A DNA stretch of 64,000 bases from Paenibacillus sp. FSL H3-0469 (GCF_038051945.1 NZ_CP150302.1:5394001-5458000); one strand, 5' to 3'. Positions 34,601 through 41,922 are shown, numbered from the stretch's first letter. Notes: generated by a model not told the origin, from the sequence alone. Numbers and translations: made by a program.

Positions 34601-35009
34601 GCTTGGAGAGGGAACTGCGAAATTCGCAGATGTTCCGGCGAGTAGCTGGTATGCAGCAGCAGTCGGAACAGCATCCGAGGCGGGTCTGATCAACGGCTTC
34701 GAGGACGGAACCTTCCGTCCCGGAGACCGGATCACACGCGAGCAGGCCATGAACATCATCGCTAAGGCGATGAAGCTGACCGGTCTCGCAGAACAGACCG
34801 GCACAGTGAACACCGCAGGCGTGCTTGCAGGCTTCACGGATGCAAGCCGCACGGGAGCCTGGGCGAAGGACAGCCTGGCGCTCGCAGCCTCCGCCGGCTT
34901 AATCACCGGCCGCGGCGGCAATAAGCTGGAGGCACAGGCTAACGTCACCCGCGCAGAAGTGGCGGTGCTGATTCAGCGTCTGCTCCAGAAGTCGAAGCTG
35001 ATTGACTAA
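28698..35009 (+). CDS. giant SLH-domain surface protein with six internal repeats
   Basis: 2103 residues from ATG 28698, with AAGGAGG 6 nt upstream. The open frame to 28566 lacks such a site. A signal peptide ends near LRAYAA. Residues ~30-480 look like a beta-propeller (repeated LSNGNIAFSW, LNNGNLLIMY, LSNGNFMFSQ). One Ig-like domain follows (FDAAITGLTADDIIITDGTG), then six ~156-residue modules, a Thr/Gly/Ser/Pro linker and a ~250-residue domain. Three SLH domains end it (FADVEKHWAKNAVND, FADVPASSWYAAAV, FTDASRTGAWAKDS), with the TRAE motifs that bind pyruvylated cell-wall polymer. It probably serves adhesion or surface coating. No catalytic site is seen. Confidence 0.9.
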   Translation: MFKKLGKIGLAVVLVIGLLPMMSLRAYAAVPSFNEAADFVIEPPVTYAAGKSLTDAQGLQDGSTAVLLNSFVYQGNSYTASNFLRVYNSAGTLITDVNLGNLMDTYYKMTYVSMLALNNGNLLIMYSKSDSSEYNLQLGTVTESTPNAYFMVLDKNGQKVTGQTRLNTFSAASQPQLTRFISAAELSNGNIAFSWQRNDNVSTVTRVFTAAGAPVSNETLLVAANASMSYVAAGDGVYMAAYNSGAPNDNIYLRLFNNSGTPVTTINIGARTNEKQLYLSTLSNGNFMFSQYSWQTGITSVSLYDNAGVSQGGFNVNGSLGEAAAAVYKKGALPGFVTVSTDAASNKAIDDAYNYGTEWSGTQYAYLNYYDNDGTLLYTTDQPVDSAPAVFQGYDAVNWIFNVEYYAKFAVYPAFGDKIVFITTDNTDATHFRITGKLFNRVALTPVVLQSAVADGVPGTTTSTKIDLTFDAAITGLTADDIIITDGTGSAVKGSLSGSGTAWSLALTSVTGEGDVSVAVNSPSGYSVSGSPQMATVSLFKPALEPTPAAVIDYAAEQLSGLSANGTYTVNGTAVTATAAGTLALEQSWLGESLSIVKQGNSTTTVDSAAQVLVIPSRPAAPTSVTATDELAIDADNGTLENVTSAMEYKPSTGGVWTDVTGTTVTGLAPGTYEVRVKLTASSFVSEAHSVTVNAYVPTAEATPAAVIDYGAEQLSGLTANGMYTVNGTSVTATADGTLALEQSWLGESLSIVKQGNASTTVDSAAQVLVIPSRPATPAGVTATDELAIDADNGTLANVTSAMEYKLSTGGVWTDVTGTSVTGLAPGMYEVRVKLTASSFASEAYRVTVNAYVPIVETTPAAVIDYGAEQLSGLLANGLYTVNGTLSIQADAAGKLALDSAWLGTSLSLVKQGNASTTINSAAQTLTIPVRPAAPAGVTATNETAINAKNGTLTNMTPAMEYKQGAAGVWTDVTGTTVTGLAPGTYYVQTKATLTAFASEAHSVNVVAYVAIPEATPAAVIDYEAEQLSGLTANGTYTLNGTLNVTADADGKLALDSAWLGSSLSLVKQGNASTTIDSAAQTLTIAARPAAPAGVAATDETAIHAKNGTLTNVTTAMEYKKGSAGAWIDVTGTEVSGLAPDTYYVRTKGTVTAFASEAQAVTVNAYVPTLEATPAAVIDYEAEQLSGLTANGVYTLNGSLVLTADADGKLALDSTWLGSSLSLVKQGNASTTIDSAAQILTIPARPAAPAGVASTDETAIHAKDGTLTNVTTAMEYRQGTADAWTDVPGTSVTGLAPGVYVVRTKATATAFSSAAVEVTVSPFASAAEVTPAVVIDFNAERLTGLIPEGGYTVNGTAVTATMDGMLLLDSSWLGTTLNIVKTGNGVTTTDSDAQVLSVPARQAAPVGVSVTDVTYNGANDGTLQNLTAQMEYQMGNTGAWTEVTDTTITGLAPGTYYVRVKATSTDFASAIAQVTVHDSDAVIPAAPEVVADDLNNTIVGLNTTMDFSVDEGPFVRYDGTNLPDLSGEHTVKVRVAASGSVPAGPAATLTFTTNVLIPAGDLTVSASDPGGAESNGYTQIKVTPAPAEGHKLLYKNFGAGSIIVPNVGDLLTGYTLVGSEGLIPAADGDTLGIAEVEAEGRVVKYGSVMAVVAVTTPVTPTPDPVSPGSGSNPNSGTPSGNPASTVTDVIVLVNGKEENAGKATTTTSGNVRTTTIAVDPARLQAKLDAEENGAVVTIPMMLDSNVIVGELSGQMIKNMENVAATLVLQTSKGSYTLPASEINIGALAARLGNGAKLDDITLRITIGDASAAMNQVVSAAAGRGGLTLAAPALDFTVTASSGTSTVELNRFNAYVTRTLALPQGINPTRLTTGIVVDPDGTVRHVPTRIILKDGKYYAEINSLTNSTYSVVWHPQTFADVEKHWAKNAVNDMGSRLVINGVNASKFNPNADITRAEFAAIIVRGLGLKLGEGTAKFADVPASSWYAAAVGTASEAGLINGFEDGTFRPGDRITREQAMNIIAKAMKLTGLAEQTGTVNTAGVLAGFTDASRTGAWAKDSLALAASAGLITGRGGNKLEAQANVTRAEVAVLIQRLLQKSKLID
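30330..33140 (+). repeat. six in-frame ~468-bp repeats
   Basis: Each unit begins TPAAVIDYxAEQLSGL.ANG and contains LDSAWLGxSLSLVKQGNAST and MEYKxGxxGxWTDVTGTxVT. Starts lie near 30336, 30804, 31272, 31740, 32214 and 32685. Units 1-5 are very similar at DNA level. The last (VIDFNAERLTGLIPEGG) is the most diverged. Confidence 0.9.
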
Positions 35010-35040
35010 CGGATTAGACTAAGATATTCGAATCAGAAAA

Positions 35041-35078
35041 AGCGGATTCAGACATTGTGCTGAATTCGCTTTTTTTTT
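35041..35078 (+). terminator. intrinsic terminator after the SLH gene
   Basis: AGCGGATTCAG (35041-35051) pairs with CTGAATTCGCT (35060-35070), flanked by A5 and T9, so it may work in both directions. Confidence 0.92.
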
Positions 35079-35130
35079 GACCGATGAAGTTTAGGGTTTG
35101 GCGTATAGCAAATTAGGATAAGGCTCGATC

Positions 35131-35260
35131 TGGACCTTGGATAACCTGTGGTGAGGGAGATAGCAGGATGGCGGGCGGAAGCAGTTGGATTTTATACACT
35201 TGCTGCAGAACGGATGAGTCCTAAAGGGACAGCAGTTGGATAAAGGATACTTAATGGATC
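35131..35260. repeat. degenerate ~51-bp-period repeat (CAGTTGGAT units)
   Basis: TTGGAT/TTGGA occurs at 35137, 35185 and 35236 (spacings 48 and 51), with CAGTTGGA shared by the last two. A CCACTTG word at ~35359 recurs near other arrays. It lies ~60 nt after a terminator, like arrays A and C. The rest of the gap 35010-35465 shows no gene. Confidence 0.45.
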
Positions 35261-35465
35261 ACTATTCAGCGAAATTGGCACAATCCCAAGAATTAGCTGC
35301 TGTTTTTCCACCTGTTTGCGTACAATCCCCGGAAATCGATAAATTAAGATACATTTGTCCACTTGCTGGTTACCCGGGAGATTGGAAGCTTGGTGCTTGC
35401 TAGATAAGGTCTGGTATTTGCTATAATTGGCTATAACAGAATTTTCAGGAGAGGGTCATGGTGGC

Positions 35466-35894
35466 ATGTTCATTGTTAACGTAGAAGCAGCAATCTGTAA
35501 GGAAGATAAGTGGCTTGTGATTACACGGAGTACCAAAGAAGAGCATGCAGGAGGGACTCTGGCTCTTGTAGGGGGAAAAGTGGATATGGAGGGCAACACG
35601 CTCGAAATCCTCGAACGGACGGTGAAGCGCGAATGCGAGGAGGAGGTGGGCATCATGATCAAGGATGCGGTTACTTTTGTGTATAGCTCCTCCTTCGTAA
35701 CTGAGGATGGTCGCCATGTCATCAATATGGTGTTCCTATGTGAATATGAGAGTGGTACAGCAACTAACCGGAGTCCTGATGAAGTGGAAGCCGTCCATTG
35801 GCTGACCTGTGATGAGATCCTGAAGCCATCCCCTGGCTCCTCCCTGGACCCAAGAGAGTATTCGAAGAGTAGCGCTGGCAAGAAAATAACCTGA
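35466..35894 (+). CDS. Nudix hydrolase
   Basis: 142 residues from ATG 35466, with AGGAGAGGGT ~9 nt upstream. The longer frame begins at TTG 35427 without a site. The Nudix box is readable as GGKVDMEGNTLEILERTV followed by KRECEEEVGI, with the REUxEExGU core intact and a few extra residues between the glycines and the first Glu. It would hydrolyse a nucleoside diphosphate-linked compound, substrate unknown. It is cytosolic and monocistronic, and its stop is 3 nt from the convergent AraC gene end. Confidence 0.85.
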   Translation: MFIVNVEAAICKEDKWLVITRSTKEEHAGGTLALVGGKVDMEGNTLEILERTVKRECEEEVGIMIKDAVTFVYSSSFVTEDGRHVINMVFLCEYESGTATNRSPDEVEAVHWLTCDEILKPSPGSSLDPREYSKSSAGKKIT

Positions 35895-35896
35895 AC

Positions 35897-36838
35897 TCAC
35901 ACCCACCCCGTGAACTCCAGAATACTCGCCTTCGCCGATTGTGCCTCAGACTGCGCACCCTTGCGCCATTCCTTGGGGGAGACGCCCATCAGCTTGGAGA
36001 AGCAGCGGTTGAAGCTGGAGATCGAGTGAAAGCCGACCTTCTCCGAGATCTCCAGAATCGAATCCTCGGTGCTCTTCAGCTGCTTGCAGGCTTCCTCAAT
36101 GCGGGTGCTGCTCAGGAAATCGAGGGGGGCGGTGCCCATAATGTCATGGAATTTGCGGCGGAAGTGGGTGGTGCTTAAGTGGCATAGCTCGGCCAGATCA
36201 TTAATGGTCATCGGCGTCATATAGTTCCTGGTGATATACTCCAGCGCAGGGGAGATCACGAAATCGCCCTTCAGGCTATGCCCGGCCTCCTGCCCGCTCA
36301 AGGCTTCGTTCGTAGAATGAATGCGGAGCAGCTCAATGTACAGGGACAGCAATAAGCCGTACGCACTCTCCTGATAGTAAGGCTTCTGCTGCTGCAATTC
36401 GAGGACGATGGAGGTAGCCAGCGTATAGACGAGGGGGTGCTTGTCCCTGCTTAGGATACAATTGCTGCCCTGCACTGCCCAGAGATTCGGCTCGAAGCCG
36501 GCGTAGGCGCTCTTGAAGGAATGCTGAAACAGATCCTCCGGCGAGAAAAACAAATAGGACCACAGACTGGCCTCTCCCGGAGAACTGTACGTCGTGTGGG
36601 GCAGATACCGCGGCAGGAAGGTTACATCTCCGGCGGCAAAAGGCACGTTCTCGCCCTTAATCTCCATGATCCCGCTATCTGAATAGCAGATCCCGATCTC
36701 CAGATGGTTGTGGAAATGCAGATGCTCGCTCTTGATATCGGAGATCTTCCAGCGTTCGCCGCTGAGCAGCAGGACCGGGAAATGGATCGGCAGGCTATAG
36801 TGGCGGTACTCAATGACGGGTTTCTTTTTTCTGGGCAT
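35897..36838 (-). CDS. AraC-family transcriptional regulator
   Basis: 313 residues, ATG with CAGGAG 9 nt upstream. The N-terminal cupin domain (LHFHNHLEIGICYSDSGIMEI, GDVTFLPRYLPHTTYSS) binds a ligand, probably a sugar. The C-terminal pair of helix-turn-helices is INDLAELCHLSTTHFRRKFH and ILEISEKVGFHSISSFNRCF. It is transcribed away from the GH105/GH112 pair, which it most likely activates. The perfect palindrome at 36894-36907 between them is a candidate site. Confidence 0.9.
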   Translation of the reverse strand: MPRKKKPVIEYRHYSLPIHFPVLLLSGERWKISDIKSEHLHFHNHLEIGICYSDSGIMEIKGENVPFAAGDVTFLPRYLPHTTYSSPGEASLWSYLFFSPEDLFQHSFKSAYAGFEPNLWAVQGSNCILSRDKHPLVYTLATSIVLELQQQKPYYQESAYGLLLSLYIELLRIHSTNEALSGQEAGHSLKGDFVISPALEYITRNYMTPMTINDLAELCHLSTTHFRRKFHDIMGTAPLDFLSSTRIEEACKQLKSTEDSILEISEKVGFHSISSFNRCFSKLMGVSPKEWRKGAQSEAQSAKASILEFTGWV

Positions 36839-36893
36839 CTTCAGCAGCTCCTGTCCTTCTTGCGTTAGAATAGGAATGAAGAATAAAGGGTCG

Positions 36894-36972
36894 AAACTGC
36901 GCAGTTTTGATGTGAATGTGCTTAGATGTAGAACATTTTACTGCTTACAATAGATTCTGTAAAGCGCTTGCA
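36894..36972 (+). promoter_or_regulatory. divergent control region: palindrome, -10 and cre-like site
   Basis: AAACTGCGCAGTTT (36894-36907) is a perfect 14-bp palindrome. TACAAT (~36946-36951) is a plausible -10 for the GH105 gene with a poor -35, as expected for an activated promoter. GTAAAGCGCTTGCA (36959-36972) matches the CcpA cre consensus at 12 of 14 positions and would repress in preferred sugars. Confidence 0.5.
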
Positions 36973-37033
36973 AGCGGATGGACGGATGATAGCTGCCTTC
37001 AAGAGACGCAAGGAACAGGAGAGGGGAATACAC

Positions 37034-38053
37034 ATGCTTCAAGTTCAATATAACCGGGAAGAAATCTTAAGCGTAATCGATAAGGTTGCCAGGAAGACAC
37101 TGGCGATGGATTTAACGTGGGAGTGGCCATGCGGCGTTGCGTATTACGGGGTGTCCAGAGCCTACCAGACCACGGGGAATCAGGACTACCTGGACCAGCT
37201 GGTGAAGTGGGTAGATGAATATATTGAGCTGGGACTGCCCGCCTTTACGGTCAACACCTGTGCGATGGGCCATATGCTGATCACGTTGTATGAGGAGACG
37301 GGGGACCAGAAGTACTGGGATATTGTGTTGAGTAAAATCGGCTATATCCGGGGGAGCGCGCTGCGGTTCGGGGATCAGGTGCTGCAGCATACGGTCTCGG
37401 TATCCAATGACTTCCCGGAGCAGGCCTGGGCGGATACGCTGTTCATGGCGGCGTTCTTCCTGCTGCGTGTGGGCAGCAAGCTGGAGGATCAGGAGCTGAT
37501 TCAGGACGCGCTTAACCAGTATTACTGGCATATCAAATACTTGCAGGACCCAAGCACCGGCCTCTGGTTCCACGGCTATAACCATGTGAAGCAGGACCAT
37601 ATGTCCGGGCTGTACTGGGGCCGGGCGAACGCCTGGGGAGCCTATACCATGTCGCAGGTGAAGCCGCTGCTTAAGGAGTGGTATCTGTACCCGCAGTGTA
37701 TGGATGTGGAGTGCTCGCTGCGGGATCAGCTGGCGGCGCTGAAGCTGGTGCAGACGGAGAACGGCCTGTGGCGCACGCTGCTGGACGATGAGGAGTCCTA
37801 TGAAGAGGTGTCGGCGTCCTGCGGGATCGCGGCGGCCATGGTGAATAACGGCAATCCGCTGCATACCAAATATGTGCAAAAGGCCCTGAAAGGCATTCTG
37901 GAGAACATCACGGAAGACGGACGTGTATTGAACGTATCGGGTGGCACCGCTGTCATGAAGGACCGTGAAGGGTACCGCCATATTCCCAAGGACTGGACTC
38001 AGGGCTGGGGCCAAGGCCTCGCGCTTGCGTTCCTGTCGGATCTGCTTAAATAG
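37034..38053 (+). CDS. GH105/GH88 unsaturated rhamnogalacturonyl hydrolase-like
   Basis: 339 residues from ATG 37034, with AGGAGAGGGG 7 nt upstream. The (alpha/alpha)6 barrel family is indicated by TWEWPCGVAYYGVSRAY, WADTLFMAAFFLLR (catalytic Asp in WADTLFM), GLWFHGYNH and YWGRANAWGAYTM. GH105 enzymes such as YteR remove the unsaturated galacturonic acid left on rhamnogalacturonan oligosaccharides by lyases. It has no signal peptide, so it works on imported fragments. It is followed 12 nt later by a GH112 phosphorylase, suggesting that both degrade the same oligosaccharide. Confidence 0.9.
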   Translation: MLQVQYNREEILSVIDKVARKTLAMDLTWEWPCGVAYYGVSRAYQTTGNQDYLDQLVKWVDEYIELGLPAFTVNTCAMGHMLITLYEETGDQKYWDIVLSKIGYIRGSALRFGDQVLQHTVSVSNDFPEQAWADTLFMAAFFLLRVGSKLEDQELIQDALNQYYWHIKYLQDPSTGLWFHGYNHVKQDHMSGLYWGRANAWGAYTMSQVKPLLKEWYLYPQCMDVECSLRDQLAALKLVQTENGLWRTLLDDEESYEEVSASCGIAAAMVNNGNPLHTKYVQKALKGILENITEDGRVLNVSGGTAVMKDREGYRHIPKDWTQGWGQGLALAFLSDLLK

Positions 38054-38065
38054 GAGGGATAGGCG

Positions 38066-40240
38066 ATGGCGAATAAATCCACAGGCTCCACAGGAGCTTT
38101 TACCCTGCCGGGGGAAGCCGGTTATGAAGCACTGACCCTGAAGCTTGCCGAACGTTGGGGAGCCGATGTCATTCGTGACAGTGACGGTACACAGTTGTCG
38201 GAAGAGATTATCAGTGCCGGTTACGGCATCTATTCGACCCTGTGTATCATCCGCGACCATAACGCTTGGGCGTCGAGGAACCCGGACAAGCTGCAGCAGA
38301 CCTTCCTGATTACAAGTCCGAAGGTGGCTGTGCAGGATTACATATCCATTTATCTGCTGGAGGATTTCTTCGCGGAGCAATTCAGGGTGAATGATTCCCG
38401 TGAGGCGTTCAAGTACTGGCAGGTGTACGACCGGACAACCGGGAAGGAGGTGCCGGGGGAGCAGTGGAATTACGACCGGGAGTCCGGCAATGTGGTGCTA
38501 ACCGGCATTACGCCTTGGCATAAATATACCGTCAGCTTCATGGCCTACCGGATCTGGGAAGAGATCTCCATGTACAACCACACGACGAATCACTGGGATA
38601 AAGAGCATCTGATGCAGATCGATCCGATGTATCCCGAGACCCGGCAGTACCTGTTGGACTGGATGGAGGACTGGTGCGGGGAGCATCAGGCGACGACCGT
38701 GGTCCGGTTCACCTCCCTGTTCTACAATTTCGCCTGGATCTGGGGCAGCAACGGGCGGAACCGCCATCTGTTCTCGGACTGGGGGTCCTACGACTTCACG
38801 GTGAGCGCCCGGGGACTGGATCTGTTCGCAGAGCAATACGGCTATTCACTGAGCGCAGAGGATTTCGTGAACGGCGGCAAATACCGAGTCAGTCATATTC
38901 CGGCGGAGCAGCGTAAGCTCGACTATATGGCTTTTATCAACGATTTCGTCATCGGGTTCGGCAAACAGTTAATTGACATTGTTCATAAGCACGGCAAGCT
39001 GGCCTATGTCTTCTATGATGACAGCTGGGTGGGCGCTGAGCCCTACAATGACCGCTTCGGGGAGTTCGGCTTCGACGGGATGATCAAATGCGTGTTCTCG
39101 GGCTATGAAGCCAGACTCTGCTCAGGGGTGAAGGTGGAGACGCATGAGATCCGGCTGCATCCGTACCTGTTCCCGGTTGGCCTGGGCGGCGCACCTACCT
39201 TCATGGAAGGGGGCAATCCCACACTCGATGCGAAGCAATACTGGATTAACATCCGGCGCGCCCTCCTGCGTGAGCCAATCGACCGGATTGGCCTGGGCGG
39301 CTATCTGCATCTGGTCGAGCCTTACCCGGATTTCTGCGCGTATATTGAGAAGATTGCGGATGAATTCAGGGAGATCAAGGAGCTGCACCGGCAGGGGGAG
39401 CCTTATCACATCAAGACTAAGGTAGCTGTTCTGCACTCGTGGGGCAAGCTGCGGTCGTGGACCCTCTCCGGCCACTTCCATGAGACATATATGCATGACC
39501 TGATTCATATCAATGAAGCCTTGTCTGGCTTGCCGGTGGAGGTGCAGTTCATCGACTTCGAGGATGTCCGCCAGGGTATCTTGCAGGATGTGGATGTGGT
39601 GATTAATGCAGGCAGCGCCGGTTCGGCGTGGAGCGGCGGGGACCACTGGAAGGACAGCCAGGCGGTGGACGCCTTGACGGAGTGGGTGTATAAGGGCGGT
39701 ACGCTCATCGGGGTGAATCAGCCTTCCGCCGTGGATGGCTACGATCATTATTTCCGGATGGCGCATGTTCTCGGGGTGGATGAGGACACCGGCGCAAGGG
39801 TAGCGCATGGCAAATGGGCTTATGAGGTTCAGCCGGTGCCGGATCTGGTGCCGGATGGCGTCAGCCTCACGCCAAAGAACGGGGTCTATCTGACCGACGG
39901 GGCTGCTGCGGTGGTCCGTGAGGCAGAGGGCAAGCTGACCCTGACTGTGAATAGCTTCGGGAGAGGGAAGGGCATCTACCTGCCGTCCTTTGCCTTCAGC
40001 TGGGAGAATGCCCGCCTGCTGCTGAATCTGATCCGCTATGCCGGCAATGAGCTGGAGGAGACCCGCTACCTCCCGGATAACCTCTATACCGAGTGTGCGT
40101 ATTATCCGGAGAGCAAGCGCCTGGTTGTGATTAACAATAGCGGCCAGCCGCAGCAGACCACCATCGAGACGGACTACGGTCCGCAGGTTGTGGAGCTGGA
40201 AGCTTTTGATACGGTGATTCGGGTGATGGGTAGGAATTGA
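38066..40240 (+). CDS. GH112 beta-galactoside phosphorylase, probably D-galactosyl-1,4-L-rhamnose phosphorylase
   Basis: 724 residues, the normal GH112 length (lacto-N-biose/galacto-N-biose phosphorylases). GAFTLPGEAGYEALTLKLAERW, ADVIRDSDGTQL and VRFTSLFYNFAWIWGSNGRN are GH112 blocks. The enzyme cleaves a terminal galactoside with phosphate to give galactose 1-phosphate. GH112 has three known specificities: GlcNAc/GalNAc and L-rhamnose acceptors. The coupling with a rhamnogalacturonan GH105 gene favours galactosyl-rhamnose. This is inference from context, since acceptor-site residues were not compared. It is cytosolic, with no signal. ATG with GGAGGG upstream. Confidence 0.88.
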   Translation: MANKSTGSTGAFTLPGEAGYEALTLKLAERWGADVIRDSDGTQLSEEIISAGYGIYSTLCIIRDHNAWASRNPDKLQQTFLITSPKVAVQDYISIYLLEDFFAEQFRVNDSREAFKYWQVYDRTTGKEVPGEQWNYDRESGNVVLTGITPWHKYTVSFMAYRIWEEISMYNHTTNHWDKEHLMQIDPMYPETRQYLLDWMEDWCGEHQATTVVRFTSLFYNFAWIWGSNGRNRHLFSDWGSYDFTVSARGLDLFAEQYGYSLSAEDFVNGGKYRVSHIPAEQRKLDYMAFINDFVIGFGKQLIDIVHKHGKLAYVFYDDSWVGAEPYNDRFGEFGFDGMIKCVFSGYEARLCSGVKVETHEIRLHPYLFPVGLGGAPTFMEGGNPTLDAKQYWINIRRALLREPIDRIGLGGYLHLVEPYPDFCAYIEKIADEFREIKELHRQGEPYHIKTKVAVLHSWGKLRSWTLSGHFHETYMHDLIHINEALSGLPVEVQFIDFEDVRQGILQDVDVVINAGSAGSAWSGGDHWKDSQAVDALTEWVYKGGTLIGVNQPSAVDGYDHYFRMAHVLGVDEDTGARVAHGKWAYEVQPVPDLVPDGVSLTPKNGVYLTDGAAAVVREAEGKLTLTVNSFGRGKGIYLPSFAFSWENARLLLNLIRYAGNELEETRYLPDNLYTECAYYPESKRLVVINNSGQPQQTTIETDYGPQVVELEAFDTVIRVMGRN

Positions 40241-40243
40241 ATC

Positions 40244-40263
40244 GTTATCATACTTATGATAAC
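40244..40263. promoter_or_regulatory. inverted repeat before the antitoxin gene
   Basis: GTTATCAT-ACTT-ATGATAAC is a perfect 8-bp inverted repeat 25 nt before the antitoxin start. It is suitable as an autoregulatory operator of a Phd/YefM protein. Confidence 0.5.
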
Positions 40264-40288
40264 ATGGCGCTAAAAGGAGGGGAGTTTA

Positions 40289-40540
40289 ATGCCACAGATT
40301 CGGCCCGTATCCGACTTGCGCAACCATTTTGCTGAAATATCCCGGATTGTTCATGAGAATAATGAGCCTGTTTTTTTAACCAAAAATGGTTATGGGGATA
40401 TGGTAGTGATGAGTATCGAACAATATGAGAATATTCAGCAGAATCAAGAGATTATCATGAAACTTAAAGAAGCTGAGCATGAAGCCGATACCTCTAAGGA
40501 GCGCTATACTCACTCTGAAGTATTTAATAATTTGCGATAG
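40289..40540 (+). CDS. Phd/YefM-family antitoxin
   Basis: 83 residues with AAAAGGAGGGGAG upstream. The DNA-binding N-terminus IRPVSDLRNHFAEISRIVHE and VFLTKNGYGDMVVMSIEQYE are typical of Phd/YefM antitoxins, which fold on toxin binding and repress their own operon. The helical C-terminus (IIMKLKEAEHEADTSKERYTHSE) would wrap a RelE/ParE-type toxin. The expected toxin gene directly downstream is missing its 5' end, so this is now probably a solitary antitoxin. Confidence 0.88.
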   Translation: MPQIRPVSDLRNHFAEISRIVHENNEPVFLTKNGYGDMVVMSIEQYENIQQNQEIIMKLKEAEHEADTSKERYTHSEVFNNLR

Positions 40541-40565
40541 CAGATTCGGAGTAAATCAGATCAAT

Positions 40566-40590
40566 AACGCCCTGCCAAGGCGTTTTTTAT
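40566..40590 (+). terminator. terminator directly after the antitoxin gene
   Basis: AACGCC (40566-40571) pairs with GGCGTT (40579-40584) and runs into T6. It now separates the antitoxin from the toxin remnant. Confidence 0.75.
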
Positions 40591-40642
40591 TTGCGTGAAT
40601 TTGCGTGTCCAGGCACGCATCATTTAGCCGAGGAAGTAAGAA

Positions 40643-40858
40643 GAATTCTGCAAGAAATGCAACAATCTTGCCCCATAGAAGCGGTCTATCCCTGAAATCA
40701 TGCACAAAATGCAACAAATCCAGCGATAACTTGCCCAAAACACCAAAAATTGTGCAAATAATGCAACATTGTAATTCAGCCAGAAATAGGTGTGGAGGAA
40801 TCCTGCAAAAAGTGCAACAATTCTCTCTACAAGCGGCCAGTGAGAGAAGGCATTAGCA
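40643..40858. repeat. intergenic array A2 (~51-bp period, TGCAACA units)
   Basis: It is a second copy of array A1. TGCAACA occurs at 40658, 40710, 40762 and 40813 (spacings 52, 52, 51). Shared blocks include GTGCAAATAATGCAACATTG and AGTGAGAGAAGGCAT. Similarity to A1 ends at about GGCATTAGCAA, exactly where toxin-like coding sequence begins. Confidence 0.88.
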
Positions 40859-41094
40859 ATGAGCTTGCAGCACCGGATGCAGCTAATGGTCTGTTGGATA
40901 AGTTTGATGAAGCTATTGCCAGGTTAGAGTTATTTCCATTCTCAGGTCCTGTTGCCCGTAACATGAATGGCTTAAAGGATGAATACCGTTCTCTGGTTGT
41001 GGACAACTACATAGTCTTCTATGTTGTACTAGATGATATTGTTGAGATTAGACGGGTGCTTCACGGGAAGCGCAAGTATGAAGATTTGATGTAA
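40853..41094 (+). pseudogene. RelE/ParE-type toxin, 5' end lost
   Basis: About 80 codons remain: SNELAAPDAANGLLDKFDEA, then LFPFSGPVARNMNGLKDEYR, VVDNYIVFYVVLDDIVEIRR and VLHGKRKYEDLM. This is the C-terminal two thirds of a ParE/RelE toxin, including the RxVxHGxRxY-like end. The first ~20 residues and the ribosome binding site are replaced by array A2. The open frame continues upstream to 40792 only through repeat sequence (EESCKKCNNSLYKRP). Together with the intact antitoxin at 40289-40540 it forms a disarmed toxin-antitoxin pair. Confidence 0.75.
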
Positions 41095-41141
41095 TATATA
41101 GAGGTACATTATTTTCCCGTAGGGGTAGAAAAGAGCGTATC

Positions 41142-41900
41142 ATGAGAATCATCATTTCACCTGCCAAAAAGATGAAGACGGACACGGATTTCCTGGAATC
41201 CCGCCAGGCTCCGCAGTTCTTAAACGAGTCACAGACGCTCCTGGCCCTGCTTCGTAAATTAAGTTACGCAGAAGCCAAGGCGTTGTGGAAATGCAATGAC
41301 GCTATTGCTGAGCTGAATATGCAGCGGATTGAAGAGATGGACCTGACCCGGAACCTGACCCCGGCGATCTTCGCTTATGAGGGCATCCAATACCAGTACA
41401 TGGCGCCGGGGATTTTTCAGACGGAGGAGCTGGACTATCTGCAGCAGCATTTGCGGATCCTGTCCGGGTTCTATGGGATCGTCCGGCCGTTCGACGGTGT
41501 GGTCCCTTACAGGCTGGAGATGCAGGCCAAGCTCGGCGGGCCGGGCTTCAGTACCCTCTATGAGTTCTGGAACCGTAAGCTGGCCGATCAGCTGTTCGCA
41601 GAGACCGACACGATTGTGAATCTGGCCTCCAAGGAATACAGCAAATGCGTCTCTCCTTACTTAGGCGACGATGTCCGGATGGTTAGCGTTGTATTCGGGC
41701 AGGAGATCGGCGGCAAGGTGGTGGAGCGGGCGACACTGGTTAAGATGGCCAGGGGGGAGATGGTCCGGTTCATGGCGGAGCAGCAGATTACCAGCGTGGA
41801 GGAGATTCAGGGCTTCAGCGGATTTGACTTCCGGTATGAAGCGGCTTTGTCAGATGAGAACACCTATGTGTTCGTCCAGGCCAAACAAAACAAAGAGTAG
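41142..41900 (+). CDS. yaaA: peroxide stress protein YaaA
   Basis: 252 residues, full family length (DUF328/YaaA). MRIIISPAKKMK, TPAIFAYEGIQYQYMAPG, RILSGFYGIVRPFDGVVPYRLEM and LASKEYSKCVSPYL are conserved blocks. In E. coli YaaA limits free iron and oxidative DNA damage during peroxide stress and binds DNA. It is cytosolic. The ribosome binding site is weak. It ends before a terminator, so it is a single-gene unit. Confidence 0.93.
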   Translation: MRIIISPAKKMKTDTDFLESRQAPQFLNESQTLLALLRKLSYAEAKALWKCNDAIAELNMQRIEEMDLTRNLTPAIFAYEGIQYQYMAPGIFQTEELDYLQQHLRILSGFYGIVRPFDGVVPYRLEMQAKLGGPGFSTLYEFWNRKLADQLFAETDTIVNLASKEYSKCVSPYLGDDVRMVSVVFGQEIGGKVVERATLVKMARGEMVRFMAEQQITSVEEIQGFSGFDFRYEAALSDENTYVFVQAKQNKE

Positions 41901-41922
41901 ACTGATAGAGTGAGCAGTACAG

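Noticed and set aside
40792..40852. Full-length toxin start at ATG 40792
   Set aside because: The 20 residues before SNELAAP are translated array A2 sequence, shared with the non-coding array A1, so this is not a native N-terminus.
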